Shown piece by piece: positions 1 through 8,402 of a DNA stretch of 64,000 bases. The stretch lies in contig NZ_PVTV01000011.1 in NCBI RefSeq assembly GCF_003003055.1, positions 496,001 to 560,000 on the forward strand, read 5' to 3'. Numbering within the stretch: position 1 is the first letter of the stretch; every line of letters starts with the position of its first letter. The translations under genes and the position numbers were made by a program. Under the pieces are notes generated by a model, which searched no databases, was not told where the DNA came from, and saw only the letters and a program-made list of their open reading frames with translations. Source of the stretch: Jezberella montanilacus (lineage in GTDB: Bacteria; Pseudomonadota; Gammaproteobacteria; Burkholderiales; Burkholderiaceae_B).

Positions 1-279
1 CTGTTTGAGGATCCGCATCTTTTGGCCACGGGAGGCTTAGCTCCTGTGACTATTGCAGCTGACAACACGGGGGCAGGTAAAGCAATCGAAACCCGTGTGG
101 CGCTGCTGCCTCTAGCACTGAACGGAGAACGTCTGGGGGTGCGCTGTCCTCCGCCTAGCCTGGGTGCAGACACGCGAGATCTTTTGAAAGGAATCGGCTA
201 CAGCGAGGCCGACATTAACACTCTGCTCGCCAATGGCGTGATAGGGGCATTGACTAACCACGACGAAGGAGAGAACTGA
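1..279 (+). CDS. CaiB/BaiF family CoA transferase, C-terminal fragment (partial, 5' end outside window)
   Basis: The reading frame is open from base 1 and ends at TGA 277-279, giving the last 92 residues of a protein whose start lies upstream of the window. The segment (LFEDPHL near the start, then TGGLAPV, and a tail with RCPPPSLGADT and a GYSEADI helix) matches the C-terminal region of class III (CaiB/BaiF) CoA transferases, in which 'P.lG.hT..iL..lG.s..ei..L...gvi' is the usual ending. These enzymes move CoA between carboxylic acids; the substrate cannot be told from this fragment. The next gene starts two bases after the stop, so the two are probably co-transcribed. Confidence 0.8.
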   Translation: MFEDPHLLATGGLAPVTIAADNTGAGKAIETRVALLPLALNGERLGVRCPPPSLGADTRDLLKGIGYSEADINTLLANGVIGALTNHDEGEN

Positions 280-280
280 C

Positions 281-1081
281 ATGGATTTACACCTTAACGA
301 CAAGCATGTTTTGATTACCGGCGGTAGCAAAGGAATAGGCCTTGCTTGCGCACGCGTCTTTTTGCAAGAAGGCGCAAAGGTAAGTCTGGTATCAAGAGAT
401 CAAGCCAACCTGGATCTGGCCAAACAGACACTCAGCAACGAAATGCCGTCTTGGGCAAACCGGATCGCTGTATTTTCTGCCGACCTTGTGAACGCGGACT
501 CTGCCTTGACGGCCATTGATGCCGCTGAAGCCGCGATGGGCTCAATTGATGTGCTGGTCAACTCTGCTGGGGCCGCAAAACGTGTCATCGCACCCGAACT
601 AAGCCCTGCCCGCTGGCGCGATGCCATGGACGCAAAATTCTTCACCTACATTAATGTCATGGATCCCGTCATCAAACGAATGGGCGAGCGTCGCTCGGGG
701 GTTGTTGTCAATGTGATCGGTGCCGGCGGCAAAGTCGCTTCAACGGTTCATATCTCTGGTGGCAGTGCCAACGCGGCCCTGATGCTCGCTACTGCTGGAC
801 TCGCAGCGGCCTATGCCCCAATGGGTATCCGTGTTAATGCTGTCAACCCCGCATCGACCTTGACCGAGCGTTTGAAAGAAGGGATCAAAGTCGCGGCAGC
901 CAACGACAATGTCTCTGAAGAGCAGGCCTTAAAAGACGCAACCAAAAAAGTACCTTTAGGTCGGTTGGCAACACCCGAAGAAGTCGCTGACACGGTGGTC
1001 TATCTGGCCTCGGATCGCGCCAGTTACGTCACGGGTACCATCATCACGATGGACGGCTCACAAACCCCGCTGGTGGTTTAA
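281..1081 (+). CDS. SDR-family protein lacking the usual catalytic Ser-Tyr-Lys
   Basis: This is a 266-residue Rossmann-fold protein of the short-chain dehydrogenase/reductase superfamily. The nucleotide-binding TGGSKGIG motif is at residues 13-20, NSAG at 94-97, and the late VNAVNPA strand at 185-191. The catalytic region is abnormal. Where classical SDRs have Ser, then YxxxK about 13 residues later, this protein reads NVIGAGG (144-150) and SGGSANAAL (159-167). The Ser position is Ile/Gly, the Tyr position Gly and the Lys position Asn164. Cofactor binding therefore looks retained, but ordinary SDR catalysis looks unlikely. ATG 281 lies two bases after the CoA transferase stop, with GAAGGAGAG as ribosome binding site inside the upstream gene. 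A role in acyl-CoA or carboxylic acid catabolism is inferred from that neighbour only. Confidence 0.85.
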   Translation: MDLHLNDKHVLITGGSKGIGLACARVFLQEGAKVSLVSRDQANLDLAKQTLSNEMPSWANRIAVFSADLVNADSALTAIDAAEAAMGSIDVLVNSAGAAKRVIAPELSPARWRDAMDAKFFTYINVMDPVIKRMGERRSGVVVNVIGAGGKVASTVHISGGSANAALMLATAGLAAAYAPMGIRVNAVNPASTLTERLKEGIKVAAANDNVSEEQALKDATKKVPLGRLATPEEVADTVVYLASDRASYVTGTIITMDGSQTPLVV

Positions 1082-1092
1082 GCGTCGTCTGG

Positions 1093-2073
1093 CTATGAAC
1101 TAAGTTGCATATGCTGGCGGATGATATCCTCGTAAGAGGCATCACCCGTCAGACCAAAATCCCGAGTGCGCTGGCATTCGAACCGAGCTGGCCAGCCACC
1201 GACGATTTTTGCAATCGCCGGATTGGATTCCATCGTGACCAGCGCGCGCACCTCTTTGCCAGCAACCGTTTCAAGTGCATCCAGCATTTGCCCAACCGTC
1301 ACAGTCAACGCAGGTAAATTAATCGCCGTGCGACCCGCAAATTGATCGCGAGAAGCATTCATGACTGCCAAAATGCCTTTCACCGTATTTTGTGGTGACG
1401 CCAACGCAACCGCTGTACTTAAGTCGACCGGGCAAACCGTCTCGACGCCCGCTAAGGGTTCACGCACAATCCCTGACAAGAAGCTCGACGCCGCACCATT
1501 AGGCCGACCGGGTCGTACTGACACGGTCATCAACCGTGCTACACGGCCATCAACATAACCCTTACGGGTGTAATCCGCGACCAACTGCTCGCAAATAAAC
1601 TTCTGAATCCCGTAACTCGACTGAGGGGTAGGTAAGGTGGTGTCAGTGACGACTTCGGGCAACGGCAGGAGCGGATCTGAACCAAAGACCGCGACTGAAC
1701 TTGAAAAGAAAAACAACGGTGCAACGCCGGTTCTAGACTGTTGCGCGCGCAGACCGTCGAGCAATTGACGAGTCGAATCGAGATTGGATCGCAAACCCAG
1801 CTCGAAATCGGCCTCACACTCGCCCGATACTGCTGAAGCGAAATGAAAGACTGCATCGAAATCAGTTTTGAGCACAGACGGGATCCTCTCGAGCAACGAC
1901 CCCACATCGCTCGTCACAATGGGCGACTTCACTAAGTCGGGATGTGAAGGGGCAATCAAATCAGCCAGCATAATCAATTCAATGGCTTGCCCTTGCAAGC
2001 TACCCGTCTTCAATAACTCACGAGCAAGCAAACTACCCAAAAAACCTGCACCGCCAGTAATCAGTACTTTCAT
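1093..2073 (-). CDS. denD: D-erythronate dehydrogenase (NAD-dependent epimerase/dehydratase family)
   Basis: This 326-residue extended-SDR protein begins MKVLITGGAGFLG, with the NAD-binding GGAGFLG motif at the N-terminus and SYGIQKF providing the YxxxK catalytic pair. DenD oxidises D-erythronate at C2 to 2-oxo-tetronate. I chose ATG 2073 because an AAAGGA ribosome binding site precedes it and the NAD motif falls at the normal place; the frame stays open upstream to 2352 but that part overlaps the preceding ridA gene. It is the last gene of a minus-strand operon with otnK, otnC, a PLP lyase and ridA, which supports the tetronate assignment over other epimerase-family functions. It ends 11 bases from the convergent SDR gene. 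Confidence 0.85.
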   Translation of the reverse strand: MKVLITGGAGFLGSLLARELLKTGSLQGQAIELIMLADLIAPSHPDLVKSPIVTSDVGSLLERIPSVLKTDFDAVFHFASAVSGECEADFELGLRSNLDSTRQLLDGLRAQQSRTGVAPLFFFSSSVAVFGSDPLLPLPEVVTDTTLPTPQSSYGIQKFICEQLVADYTRKGYVDGRVARLMTVSVRPGRPNGAASSFLSGIVREPLAGVETVCPVDLSTAVALASPQNTVKGILAVMNASRDQFAGRTAINLPALTVTVGQMLDALETVAGKEVRALVTMESNPAIAKIVGGWPARFECQRTRDFGLTGDASYEDIIRQHMQLSS

Positions 2074-2110
2074 CTGAAAATCCTTTTCTAAACTGCTTTT
2101 TAATGGTTTT

Positions 2111-2503
2111 TTAAACCGGCTTTTTATAGGCGATGCAATCGATCTCAACTCGGCAATCAACAACCATGCTAGACACCACACACGCTCTGGCTGGTGGATG
2201 TTCGCCGAAATACGTTTTGAAGATACGATTAAACGACATGAAGTCACGCGGATCATCCAACCAGACCCCACAGCGCACAACGTGCTCGGTGCCGTAGCCT
2301 GCTTCTTGCAGAATAGCGATGAGGTTTTTAATCGCCTGATGTGCCTGGGCAACGATGCCGCCCTCGATCACCTCGCCGTTGACCATTGGCACTTGCCCTG
2401 AAACATGCAACCACCCATCCGCCTCAACCGCGCGGGCAAAGGGCAAGTTCTGCCCACCACTACCTGAGCCGCCTTCAATCCCGTAACGTTTAATGTCATT
2501 CAT
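2111..2503 (-). CDS. RidA family protein (enamine/imine deaminase-like)
   Basis: This is a 130-residue YjgF/YER057c/UK114 protein. It has the family signatures LHVSGQVP near the middle of the N-terminal half, the conserved Arg in PPARACVV, and a C-terminal VEIDCIAYK strand. Archetypal RidA hydrolyses reactive 2-aminoacrylate and related imines released by PLP-dependent dehydratases. It lies directly downstream of a D-serine-dehydratase-like PLP enzyme (54-base gap), so clearing the enamine product of that enzyme is a reasonable inference. It precedes denD by 37 bases. A second, more divergent RidA homologue is at 27396-27776. Confidence 0.9.
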   Translation of the reverse strand: MNDIKRYGIEGGSGSGGQNLPFARAVEADGWLHVSGQVPMVNGEVIEGGIVAQAHQAIKNLIAILQEAGYGTEHVVRCGVWLDDPRDFMSFNRIFKTYFGEHPPARACVVSSMVVDCRVEIDCIAYKKPV

Positions 2504-2557
2504 TTTGATTATCTTATTCTCATCAAATCTAATTCACCATTAGTCAATTTAAGCGAT

Positions 2558-3820
2558 TTAAAAGAGCGTTTCGATCGCCCCCACCACCTGATACTGATCA
2601 TCGATAAGCAGCAGTTGCCGCCATTTATCAAACGTTAGACAAGGATGGGACACGTCGAAGGCAATCATGTCACCCACCTTCAAATCGCTATCCGCTGGGA
2701 CCTGCATAAACGCATGCTGATCCATCATCGCGGTAATTTTCACGTCATTTGCGAGGATACAAGGCTTGGCTGAGCCGCCTGGCCGGAAGTGAAGCGCGGG
2801 CACGGGATACCCCGCGTCAAAAGCAGCATCGCGCTTACCTAACGCCATGATGGCAAGATCAGGCTCGGGACGCGACTGCACGTAGGCCCACAATTGCAAG
2901 GCAGGCAACAAGCTTTGCCCCATCTCTCGTGCTATTACGTTAGTGGCGTGAATGCGTTGCTCTGCCTCGCGGTAAATCCCGACATCGTGAGTCAAGTAGC
3001 ATCCTGGCCTCAAAATGACTTGCAGAGGCTGGCCGACCTCTTGATTCGAGAACTCTTCGGCCACCACGTCGTACCAAGCAGATCCGGCACCCGACAAGAT
3101 CACTTCAGGCTCGACGAACACAGATTGCTTCACCAGGACGCGAGTGCGATTGAGTACGTGACGCAAGAAGCTGCGAACGTCAGCATCTTGTTTTAAAACA
3201 CCTTCGTATAGTTCAATCCCAATCAGCTTGACCGATTGTGGCCAACGTTTTACTGCCTCGAGTATCGCGTCTTCTTGCTCTTGATGACGGATACCCGTGC
3301 GACCACCCGCAACACCATACTCAAGCAACACGCGAATCGCCTGACCTCGACTCAGGAAATAACGCCCTAGCGCATCGACATTCTCAGCAGAGTCAACAAT
3401 GCAACAAAAACTGAATTCATCATCCTTGATATCAGCAATGAGGGCCATATTGCCCTGACCAACCAGTTGATTGGCCATCAGAATTCGTTTAATTCCATTG
3501 CGCCACGCTGCCTGCACTTGCGATGCGGTTGCTAGCGTGATGCCCCAGGCTCCGTGATCAAGCTGCAAGTGAAACAAGGACGGGCTCATAGTCGTCTTGC
3601 CATGCGGGGCAAGCTGCACACCGTAACGCCCGATGAAGGTTTGCATCCAGCGCAAATTGTGCTGGAGGCGACTTTGACTCAAGACAGCAACGGGCAGACT
3701 GACATCCTCGTTGAGCAGATTCCAGCCCAAGCCAGCCACGTCTGCGTACCGGCAGCCTGCAGGCGCCGATCCCAAGCCTTTGCCCTCAAGACTTATCAAA
3801 CGCTGCTCAAGTTGCTTCAT
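2558..3820 (-). CDS. DSD1/D-threonine aldolase-like PLP enzyme ('amino acid deaminase')
   Basis: This 420-residue fold-type III PLP protein (alanine racemase N-terminal domain plus D-serine dehydratase-like C-terminal domain) carries the PLP lysine in APHGKTTM (Lys75) and the C-terminal SHPC motif (His392, Cys394), which corresponds to the metal-binding His/Cys pair of eukaryotic-type D-serine dehydratase and D-threonine aldolase. Such enzymes eliminate water from, or cleave, D-3-hydroxy-amino acids. ATG 3820 is preferred to the upstream TTG 3844 because AAAAGAG precedes it and the start matches family length. It sits between otnC and ridA in the tetronate operon, an unusual insertion. The substrate is not determined by sequence. 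Confidence 0.85.
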   Translation of the reverse strand: MKQLEQRLISLEGKGLGSAPAGCRYADVAGLGWNLLNEDVSLPVAVLSQSRLQHNLRWMQTFIGRYGVQLAPHGKTTMSPSLFHLQLDHGAWGITLATASQVQAAWRNGIKRILMANQLVGQGNMALIADIKDDEFSFCCIVDSAENVDALGRYFLSRGQAIRVLLEYGVAGGRTGIRHQEQEDAILEAVKRWPQSVKLIGIELYEGVLKQDADVRSFLRHVLNRTRVLVKQSVFVEPEVILSGAGSAWYDVVAEEFSNQEVGQPLQVILRPGCYLTHDVGIYREAEQRIHATNVIAREMGQSLLPALQLWAYVQSRPEPDLAIMALGKRDAAFDAGYPVPALHFRPGGSAKPCILANDVKITAMMDQHAFMQVPADSDLKVGDMIAFDVSHPCLTFDKWRQLLLIDDQYQVVGAIETLF

Positions 3821-3868
3821 GGTGTGGTTTGCTCTTTTTGCCAAAACGTTAGCTGATCAGGTTGACTT

Positions 3869-4564
3869 TCACCAGTTGAGATTGAATTGACGGCATAAGA
3901 CGTCAATCTCCACCGACGTCAAGGGCTTGGCGCGACATTCACCTCTGAGCCAAAGTTTTGCTGTCTCTTCTAGCTCTTCCAGCGTTGCCATGGCTGTTGC
4001 GGGTGTCTCACCCCATACCTGCGGACCGAGCCGCTCACACATGACAGCCCTCAAAATCAGGCCTCGTTGCTGGTGATTCTCAATCAACTGTTGCACACGA
4101 TCCGCAACGACGGGATCACCCGGGCGGCAGTAAGGAATCAACGGCGCGTGCCCCACTTTCATGACGTAGTAAGGCGTGATCGGGGGAACAATGTCGTCAG
4201 ATGACCAAACCCCACGCAACGTTAGATCCACTAGCCAGGATGAGTGGGTGTGGATCACGCAATGAGCCCAAGAGGCCGAGGTATAGATTCGCTGATGCAA
4301 AACTAGGGTTTTACTCGCACGCTCGCCTGCGACTTGTTGTCCTGATTGAGCAACTTGAGCCAAACGCTCTGGCTCTAAAAAACCAAGACAGGCGTCAGTC
4401 GGTGTAATCAGAAAACCGCCACCGGCTGACTCAGGCAAGCGCACACTAATATTGCCTGTCGTTCCGTGTACATAGCCTCGGTCGAACAAACTACGTCCGA
4501 CCCGGCATAATTCGTGAGCATGGTCCTTGAGAGTAATCAGGCCTTGACCGCTGGTATTTGACAT
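3869..4564 (-). CDS. otnC: 3-oxo-tetronate 4-phosphate decarboxylase (class II aldolase family)
   Basis: This is a 231-residue class II aldolase/adducin-domain protein. It has the early GTTGNISVR substrate loop and an HTHSSW zinc-ligand motif near residue 100, and a further His/Glu-rich region follows. OtnC decarboxylates 3-oxo-tetronate 4-phosphate to dihydroxyacetone phosphate. The assignment rests on the immediate coupling to otnK: the otnK stop and otnC start overlap by one base as TAATG at 4562-4566. Together with denD downstream this gives most of the bacterial four-carbon acid sugar pathway. An L-fuculose-phosphate or ribulose-phosphate epimerase-type aldolase is the alternative if context is ignored. 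Confidence 0.85.
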   Translation of the reverse strand: MSNTSGQGLITLKDHAHELCRVGRSLFDRGYVHGTTGNISVRLPESAGGGFLITPTDACLGFLEPERLAQVAQSGQQVAGERASKTLVLHQRIYTSASWAHCVIHTHSSWLVDLTLRGVWSSDDIVPPITPYYVMKVGHAPLIPYCRPGDPVVADRVQQLIENHQQRGLILRAVMCERLGPQVWGETPATAMATLEELEETAKLWLRGECRAKPLTSVEIDVLCRQFNLNW

Positions 4565-5832
4565 TACGCAAGGCGCTCAAAAGATTGAGTGAAAAAATCA
4601 ACAGAGCCAAAGTTGCCTGATTTAAGCGTGATATGCATCACAGCATCAATGGCTCGCGAGTAAGCTCCACACCACGGCACCCCCGGATCTATTTGCGAAC
4701 CAATCTGCAGTTGATCGATTTGTAGCGCTTGCACGACCGCACCTGAAGTCTCGCCCCCCGCGACGACTAATTGTTTAACACCCAGACGGCATAGTCCAAC
4801 CGCAATGCTTGCAAGCGTTTGCTCAACCAAGGCACCAGCTTGCTCGACCCCTAATTTCTGCTGAACAGTTTTCAAGTCATCAGGTTGCGCAGTCGAATAA
4901 ATCAGAATCGGTTGCTCGCCAAGCCGTTGTTCAGCCCAGGCCAACGCCTCGTTGATCACGGTTTCCGCCGCATCAAGTGCTAGCGGATTCACCATAAAGC
5001 ACTGCCCCCCTTTCGTAATGAATTCTGCCACTTGTGCGTTAGTGGCACGAGAGCAACTACCCGAGACGACGGCCTTGAATCCTGTCGCCTTTGGTAATGT
5101 GCCAGCCTGATCGTTAGGCGCAATATCAAAGTTTGTACCGAGGGCGATCGCGACGCCTGAACCAGCTGTTAAGAGCGGCATTTGCGCCAAAGCAGGCCCC
5201 AGTCGATACAAGTCGTCGTTGCTCACTGCGTCAACCACCGCAATTTTTACGCCTTGATCGGTGAGTTGAGCAATGCGAGCTTGAATCGCCGCTTTGCCTT
5301 GAGCGACACATTTGTAATCAATCAACCCAACCTGACACGAGACCTGTGCTTGCAGGACGCGAACAAGATTAGGATCAGTCATGGGAGTCAAGGGATGATC
5401 TTGCATGCCACTTTCGTTAAGTAACACGTCGCCCACGAACAGATGTCCCTTAAACACTGTCCGTCCCGCATCGGGAAACGCAGGCGTGGCAATTGTGAAA
5501 TCTGTTTGCAACGCCCCCATCAGGGCTTCTGCCACTGGCCCGATATTGCCCTGGGGTGTCGAATCAAACGTTGAGCAATACTTGAAATAAAACTGTTCCG
5601 CACCTTGTGTTTGTAACCAGGCCAGTGCTGCGAGCGACTGAGCGACGGCATCCTGAGGAGCAATCGTGCGTGATTTGAGAGAGACCACCACAGCATCGGC
5701 ATCAAGCTGCAAATCCTCGGTTGGCACGCCTATTGTCTGAACAACCCGCATACCTGAACGCACTAAATTATTTGCTAAATCAGTGGCGCCAGTGAAATCA
5801 TCAGCAATACAGCCCAGTCGTATTTTTTTCAT
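4564..5832 (-). CDS. otnK: 3-oxo-tetronate kinase (DUF1537/four-carbon acid sugar kinase)
   Basis: This 422-residue protein of the four-carbon acid sugar kinase family starts MKKIRLGCIADDFTGATDLA, where the IADDFTGA motif is the N-terminal signature. The C-terminal nucleotide-binding domain has VSGSCSRATNAQV and the VVAGGETSGAV glycine-rich motif. It phosphorylates 3-oxo-tetronate at O4 with ATP before OtnC decarboxylation. It is translationally coupled to otnC through TAATG. The upstream pirin gene stops 35 bases before its ATG on the same strand, so co-transcription with pirin is possible but not required. Neither the isomerase OtnI nor a transporter for the substrate is present in this window. 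Confidence 0.9.
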   Translation of the reverse strand: MKKIRLGCIADDFTGATDLANNLVRSGMRVVQTIGVPTEDLQLDADAVVVSLKSRTIAPQDAVAQSLAALAWLQTQGAEQFYFKYCSTFDSTPQGNIGPVAEALMGALQTDFTIATPAFPDAGRTVFKGHLFVGDVLLNESGMQDHPLTPMTDPNLVRVLQAQVSCQVGLIDYKCVAQGKAAIQARIAQLTDQGVKIAVVDAVSNDDLYRLGPALAQMPLLTAGSGVAIALGTNFDIAPNDQAGTLPKATGFKAVVSGSCSRATNAQVAEFITKGGQCFMVNPLALDAAETVINEALAWAEQRLGEQPILIYSTAQPDDLKTVQQKLGVEQAGALVEQTLASIAVGLCRLGVKQLVVAGGETSGAVVQALQIDQLQIGSQIDPGVPWCGAYSRAIDAVMHITLKSGNFGSVDFFTQSFERLA

Positions 5833-5867
5833 AGATCGTCATCTTATCGATTGTTTTGTTTGCAATA

Positions 5868-6569
5868 TTATTGAGCCAGATCAAACACCAGCACCTCGGC
5901 GTCGCGGCCCGAATCGAGGCTTAAATCGCTTTCGTGTTCAATCAAGGTAGCGTCACCGCCTGTCAAGGCAATCCCGTTCACCGACAAGTCGCCCTTAATC
6001 AGATGAACATAGGCAAGACGTCCAGCCGCAATTGGCAGTGTGGCTTGTTCTTGCCCATCGAACAAGCCGGCGTAAATTGACGCATCGGCGTGGATAGTGA
6101 CTGAATTTTTCGATCCCTCAGGTGAAGCGATCAGACAGAGTTTGCCGCGCTTGTCTGCCGCTGCAACCGTTTTTTGCTCGTAGCCGGGCTCAATACTTCT
6201 GACATTCGGTTCGATCCATATTTGCAAAAAATGGGTCGATAGCCCCTCTGCGTGGTTGAACTCGCTGTGTTGCACCCCGCGTCCAGCACTCATGCGCTGC
6301 ACATCGCCCGGCGGGATGCCCTTGACGTTGCCCATACTGTCCTGGTGCGCCAGATTGCCTTCAAGCACATAGCTGATGATTTCCATGTCGCGATGACCAT
6401 GCGTACCAAAACCAGTGCCAGGCGCGATGCGATCTTCATTAATGACGCGAAGATTGCCCCAGCCCATAAACGCTGGATCGTGATAGCCGGCGAAAGAGAA
6501 GCTGTGAAACGATTTCAACCAGCCATGGTCGGCATAGCCCCTGTCTTGCGAACGCCTGATTTTGATCAT
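5868..6569 (-). CDS. Pirin family bicupin protein
   Basis: This 233-residue pirin-type bicupin has the metal-binding GFGTHGHRDMEII motif (His/His) followed by VQHSEFNH and a Glu ligand, all in the N-terminal cupin. The N-terminal signature FHSFSFAGYHDP is typical. Bacterial pirins are described as quercetinase-like dioxygenases or as metabolic regulators; which applies here is not decidable. It is divergent from the old yellow enzyme gene, with a 147-base shared promoter region, and lies 35 bases upstream of otnK in the same direction. It may therefore lead the tetronate transcript or simply share a boundary with it. Confidence 0.88.
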   Translation of the reverse strand: MIKIRRSQDRGYADHGWLKSFHSFSFAGYHDPAFMGWGNLRVINEDRIAPGTGFGTHGHRDMEIISYVLEGNLAHQDSMGNVKGIPPGDVQRMSAGRGVQHSEFNHAEGLSTHFLQIWIEPNVRSIEPGYEQKTVAAADKRGKLCLIASPEGSKNSVTIHADASIYAGLFDGQEQATLPIAAGRLAYVHLIKGDLSVNGIALTGGDATLIEHESDLSLDSGRDAEVLVFDLAQ

Positions 6570-6716
6570 GGAAAACCCTAATAAAAATATAAGACTGTCA
6601 TAGTCGCTAGTTTACCCGGGTCAAGTCAGACTGCCGCCTCAACATTCCACCTTGCGAATCAGAGGTTCAGCCATTAGCATGGCGAGCACTACTTTCTTAG
6701 CCTCGAGGATATCCAG

Positions 6717-7826
6717 ATGAGTAAATTATTTTCGCCCATCAAGCTTGGTCAAGTGACATTGGACAATCGTATTGTCATCGCACCGATGTGCCAGTACTCG
6801 GCTAACAACGGCAATGCAACCGATTGGCACATGATTCATCTGGGTCAAATGGCACTGTCAGGGGCTGGTCTGTTAATTATTGAAGCGACTGCCGTTGAAC
6901 CCATCGGCCGGATTACCCATGGCTGTCTGGGGCTCTGGTCAGACGAAAACGAGGCAGCGCTCAAACCCGTCATGGCCGCGATTCGCAAATACTCCTCGAT
7001 GCCAGTCATGATCCAATTAGCACACGCTGGCCGTAAAGCCTCGAGCGCCCGCCCATGGGAGGGCGGGCAGCTGATTGCAATCAAGGACGGCGGCTGGCAG
7101 GTCGAAGGCCCGTCAGCGGTCGCACACGGCTCAAGCGAGTCAGACCCGTTGGCCATGGACGCAGCCGCATTGGCCCGTGTCAAACAAGCGTTTGTGGACG
7201 CTGCGCTACGCTCAGTGAGATTGGGTTTCGACGGAATTGAACTGCACGGCGCGCACGGCTACTTGTTGCATCAGTTTTTATCGCCAGTCTCAAACAAGCG
7301 AACCGACGAATATGGCGGCTCAGCCGAAAACCGCATGCGTTATCCTCTGGAAGTGTTTGAGGCCGTGAGAAAGGCAGTACCCCAAACCACACTCGGCATT
7401 CGCATTTCGGGGACAGACTGGGTAGACGATGGTCAACCGATGCAAGCCAACATTGATTTCGGCAACAAATTAAAAGCGCTGGGATGCGACTTTATACACG
7501 TCTCGACTGGCGGGGTCGCCGCTGCACAACAAATCCCCGTCGGACCAAAGTTTCAAGTCCCGTTTGCAACACAGATCAAGCAAGGCACCGGTCTGCCAAC
7601 CATTGCAGTTGGTTTGATCACTGACCCGAAAGAGGCCGAGCAAATCATTGCAGATGGCGAGGCTGACATGGTGGGTCTGGCTCGCGGCATGCTTTATGAC
7701 CCTCGTTGGCCCTGGCATGCTGCGGCTGAACTGGGTGCCAGCGTTGACGCAGCACCACAGTACTGGCGCTCGCAACCCCGTGGTTTGTCAACTCTTTTTC
7801 GCGACACAAAGTTTGGCGGTCGTTAG
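6717..7826 (+). CDS. NADH:flavin oxidoreductase of the old yellow enzyme family (NamA/YqjM-like)
   Basis: This 369-residue FMN-dependent TIM-barrel ene-reductase has APMCQYSA near residue 22 (the Cys of the YqjM-like class), an HGAHGYLLHQFLSP motif carrying the catalytic His pair, NKRTDEYGGS with FMN phosphate contacts, and GLARGMLYDPRWPWHAA near the C-terminus. The family reduces activated C=C bonds of alpha,beta-unsaturated carbonyls or nitro compounds with NADPH; the physiological substrate is unknown. The start is supported by GAGGA seven bases upstream of ATG 6717. It is divergent from pirin and converges on yajQ with a 16-base gap. Confidence 0.9.
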   Translation: MSKLFSPIKLGQVTLDNRIVIAPMCQYSANNGNATDWHMIHLGQMALSGAGLLIIEATAVEPIGRITHGCLGLWSDENEAALKPVMAAIRKYSSMPVMIQLAHAGRKASSARPWEGGQLIAIKDGGWQVEGPSAVAHGSSESDPLAMDAAALARVKQAFVDAALRSVRLGFDGIELHGAHGYLLHQFLSPVSNKRTDEYGGSAENRMRYPLEVFEAVRKAVPQTTLGIRISGTDWVDDGQPMQANIDFGNKLKALGCDFIHVSTGGVAAAQQIPVGPKFQVPFATQIKQGTGLPTIAVGLITDPKEAEQIIADGEADMVGLARGMLYDPRWPWHAAAELGASVDAAPQYWRSQPRGLSTLFRDTKFGGR

Positions 7827-7842
7827 CAACCGATGAATTGCC

Positions 7843-8325
7843 TTAGTCCCTGAAGTTATTGAACTGCAGGGGCAAAGGCACATCTACTTTTTTCAGGAGC
7901 GCGATGGCATCTTGCAAGTCATCGCGTTTTTTACCAGTTACGCGTAATTTTTCGCCAGTAATCTGATGTTCGACCTTGAGTTTGGCTTCTTTCATGGCAG
8001 CAATCAGCTTCTTTGACACCGGTTGCTCAATCCCCTGTTTGACGGTCACTTTTTGACGCGCGCCACCTAAGTTCTCGAGCGGATCTGCGACATCCAGACA
8101 GCGAACATCGATACCTCGCGCGCTCAAGCGGCTGCGCAAAATATCCAGCATCTGCTTTAACTGAAATGCGCTGCCAGCAACTTGAGTGACCACAAATTCA
8201 TCGAGCTCGAATTTTGCATCGCTGCCTTTGAAATCAAACCGTGTCGATAGCTCGCGATTAGCTTGATCAACTGCATTGGTCAATTCGTGTTTGTCTACTT
8301 CTGAGACAACATCAAAAGATGGCAT
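7843..8325 (-). CDS. yajQ: YajQ family nucleotide-binding protein
   Basis: This 160-residue protein starts MPSFDVVSEVDKHEL and contains the family's STRFDFKG motif, KQGIEQPVSKK in the second half, and the C-terminal LPLQFNNFRD ending. Length and ends match YajQ exactly. Members bind nucleotides and RNA, and a Xanthomonas homologue binds cyclic di-GMP; the cellular role here is not known. ATG 8325 is preferred over an upstream in-frame start at 8376 because AGGGG lies just before it and the protein then has family length. It is divergent from the MOSC gene with a gap of about 77 bases. Confidence 0.93.
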   Translation of the reverse strand: MPSFDVVSEVDKHELTNAVDQANRELSTRFDFKGSDAKFELDEFVVTQVAGSAFQLKQMLDILRSRLSARGIDVRCLDVADPLENLGGARQKVTVKQGIEQPVSKKLIAAMKEAKLKVEHQITGEKLRVTGKKRDDLQDAIALLKKVDVPLPLQFNNFRD

Positions 8326-8402
8326 GGCAAAACCCCTGATAAGATCACAACCAACTAGTTTAAGCGTTAGTTCCATTTTAAATTCTTTTAGAGACCCGAG
8401 TG

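Noticed and set aside
2074-2352. Extended N-terminus for denD (93 extra residues)
   Set aside because: It would overlap the ridA gene in another frame; the NAD-binding motif and ribosome binding site place the start at 2073.
6589-6596. ATAAGACT half-site upstream of the pirin gene
   Set aside because: Only a single 8-base half-site without the inverted partner; similar single copies occur by chance inside genes, for example near 3893 and 56758.
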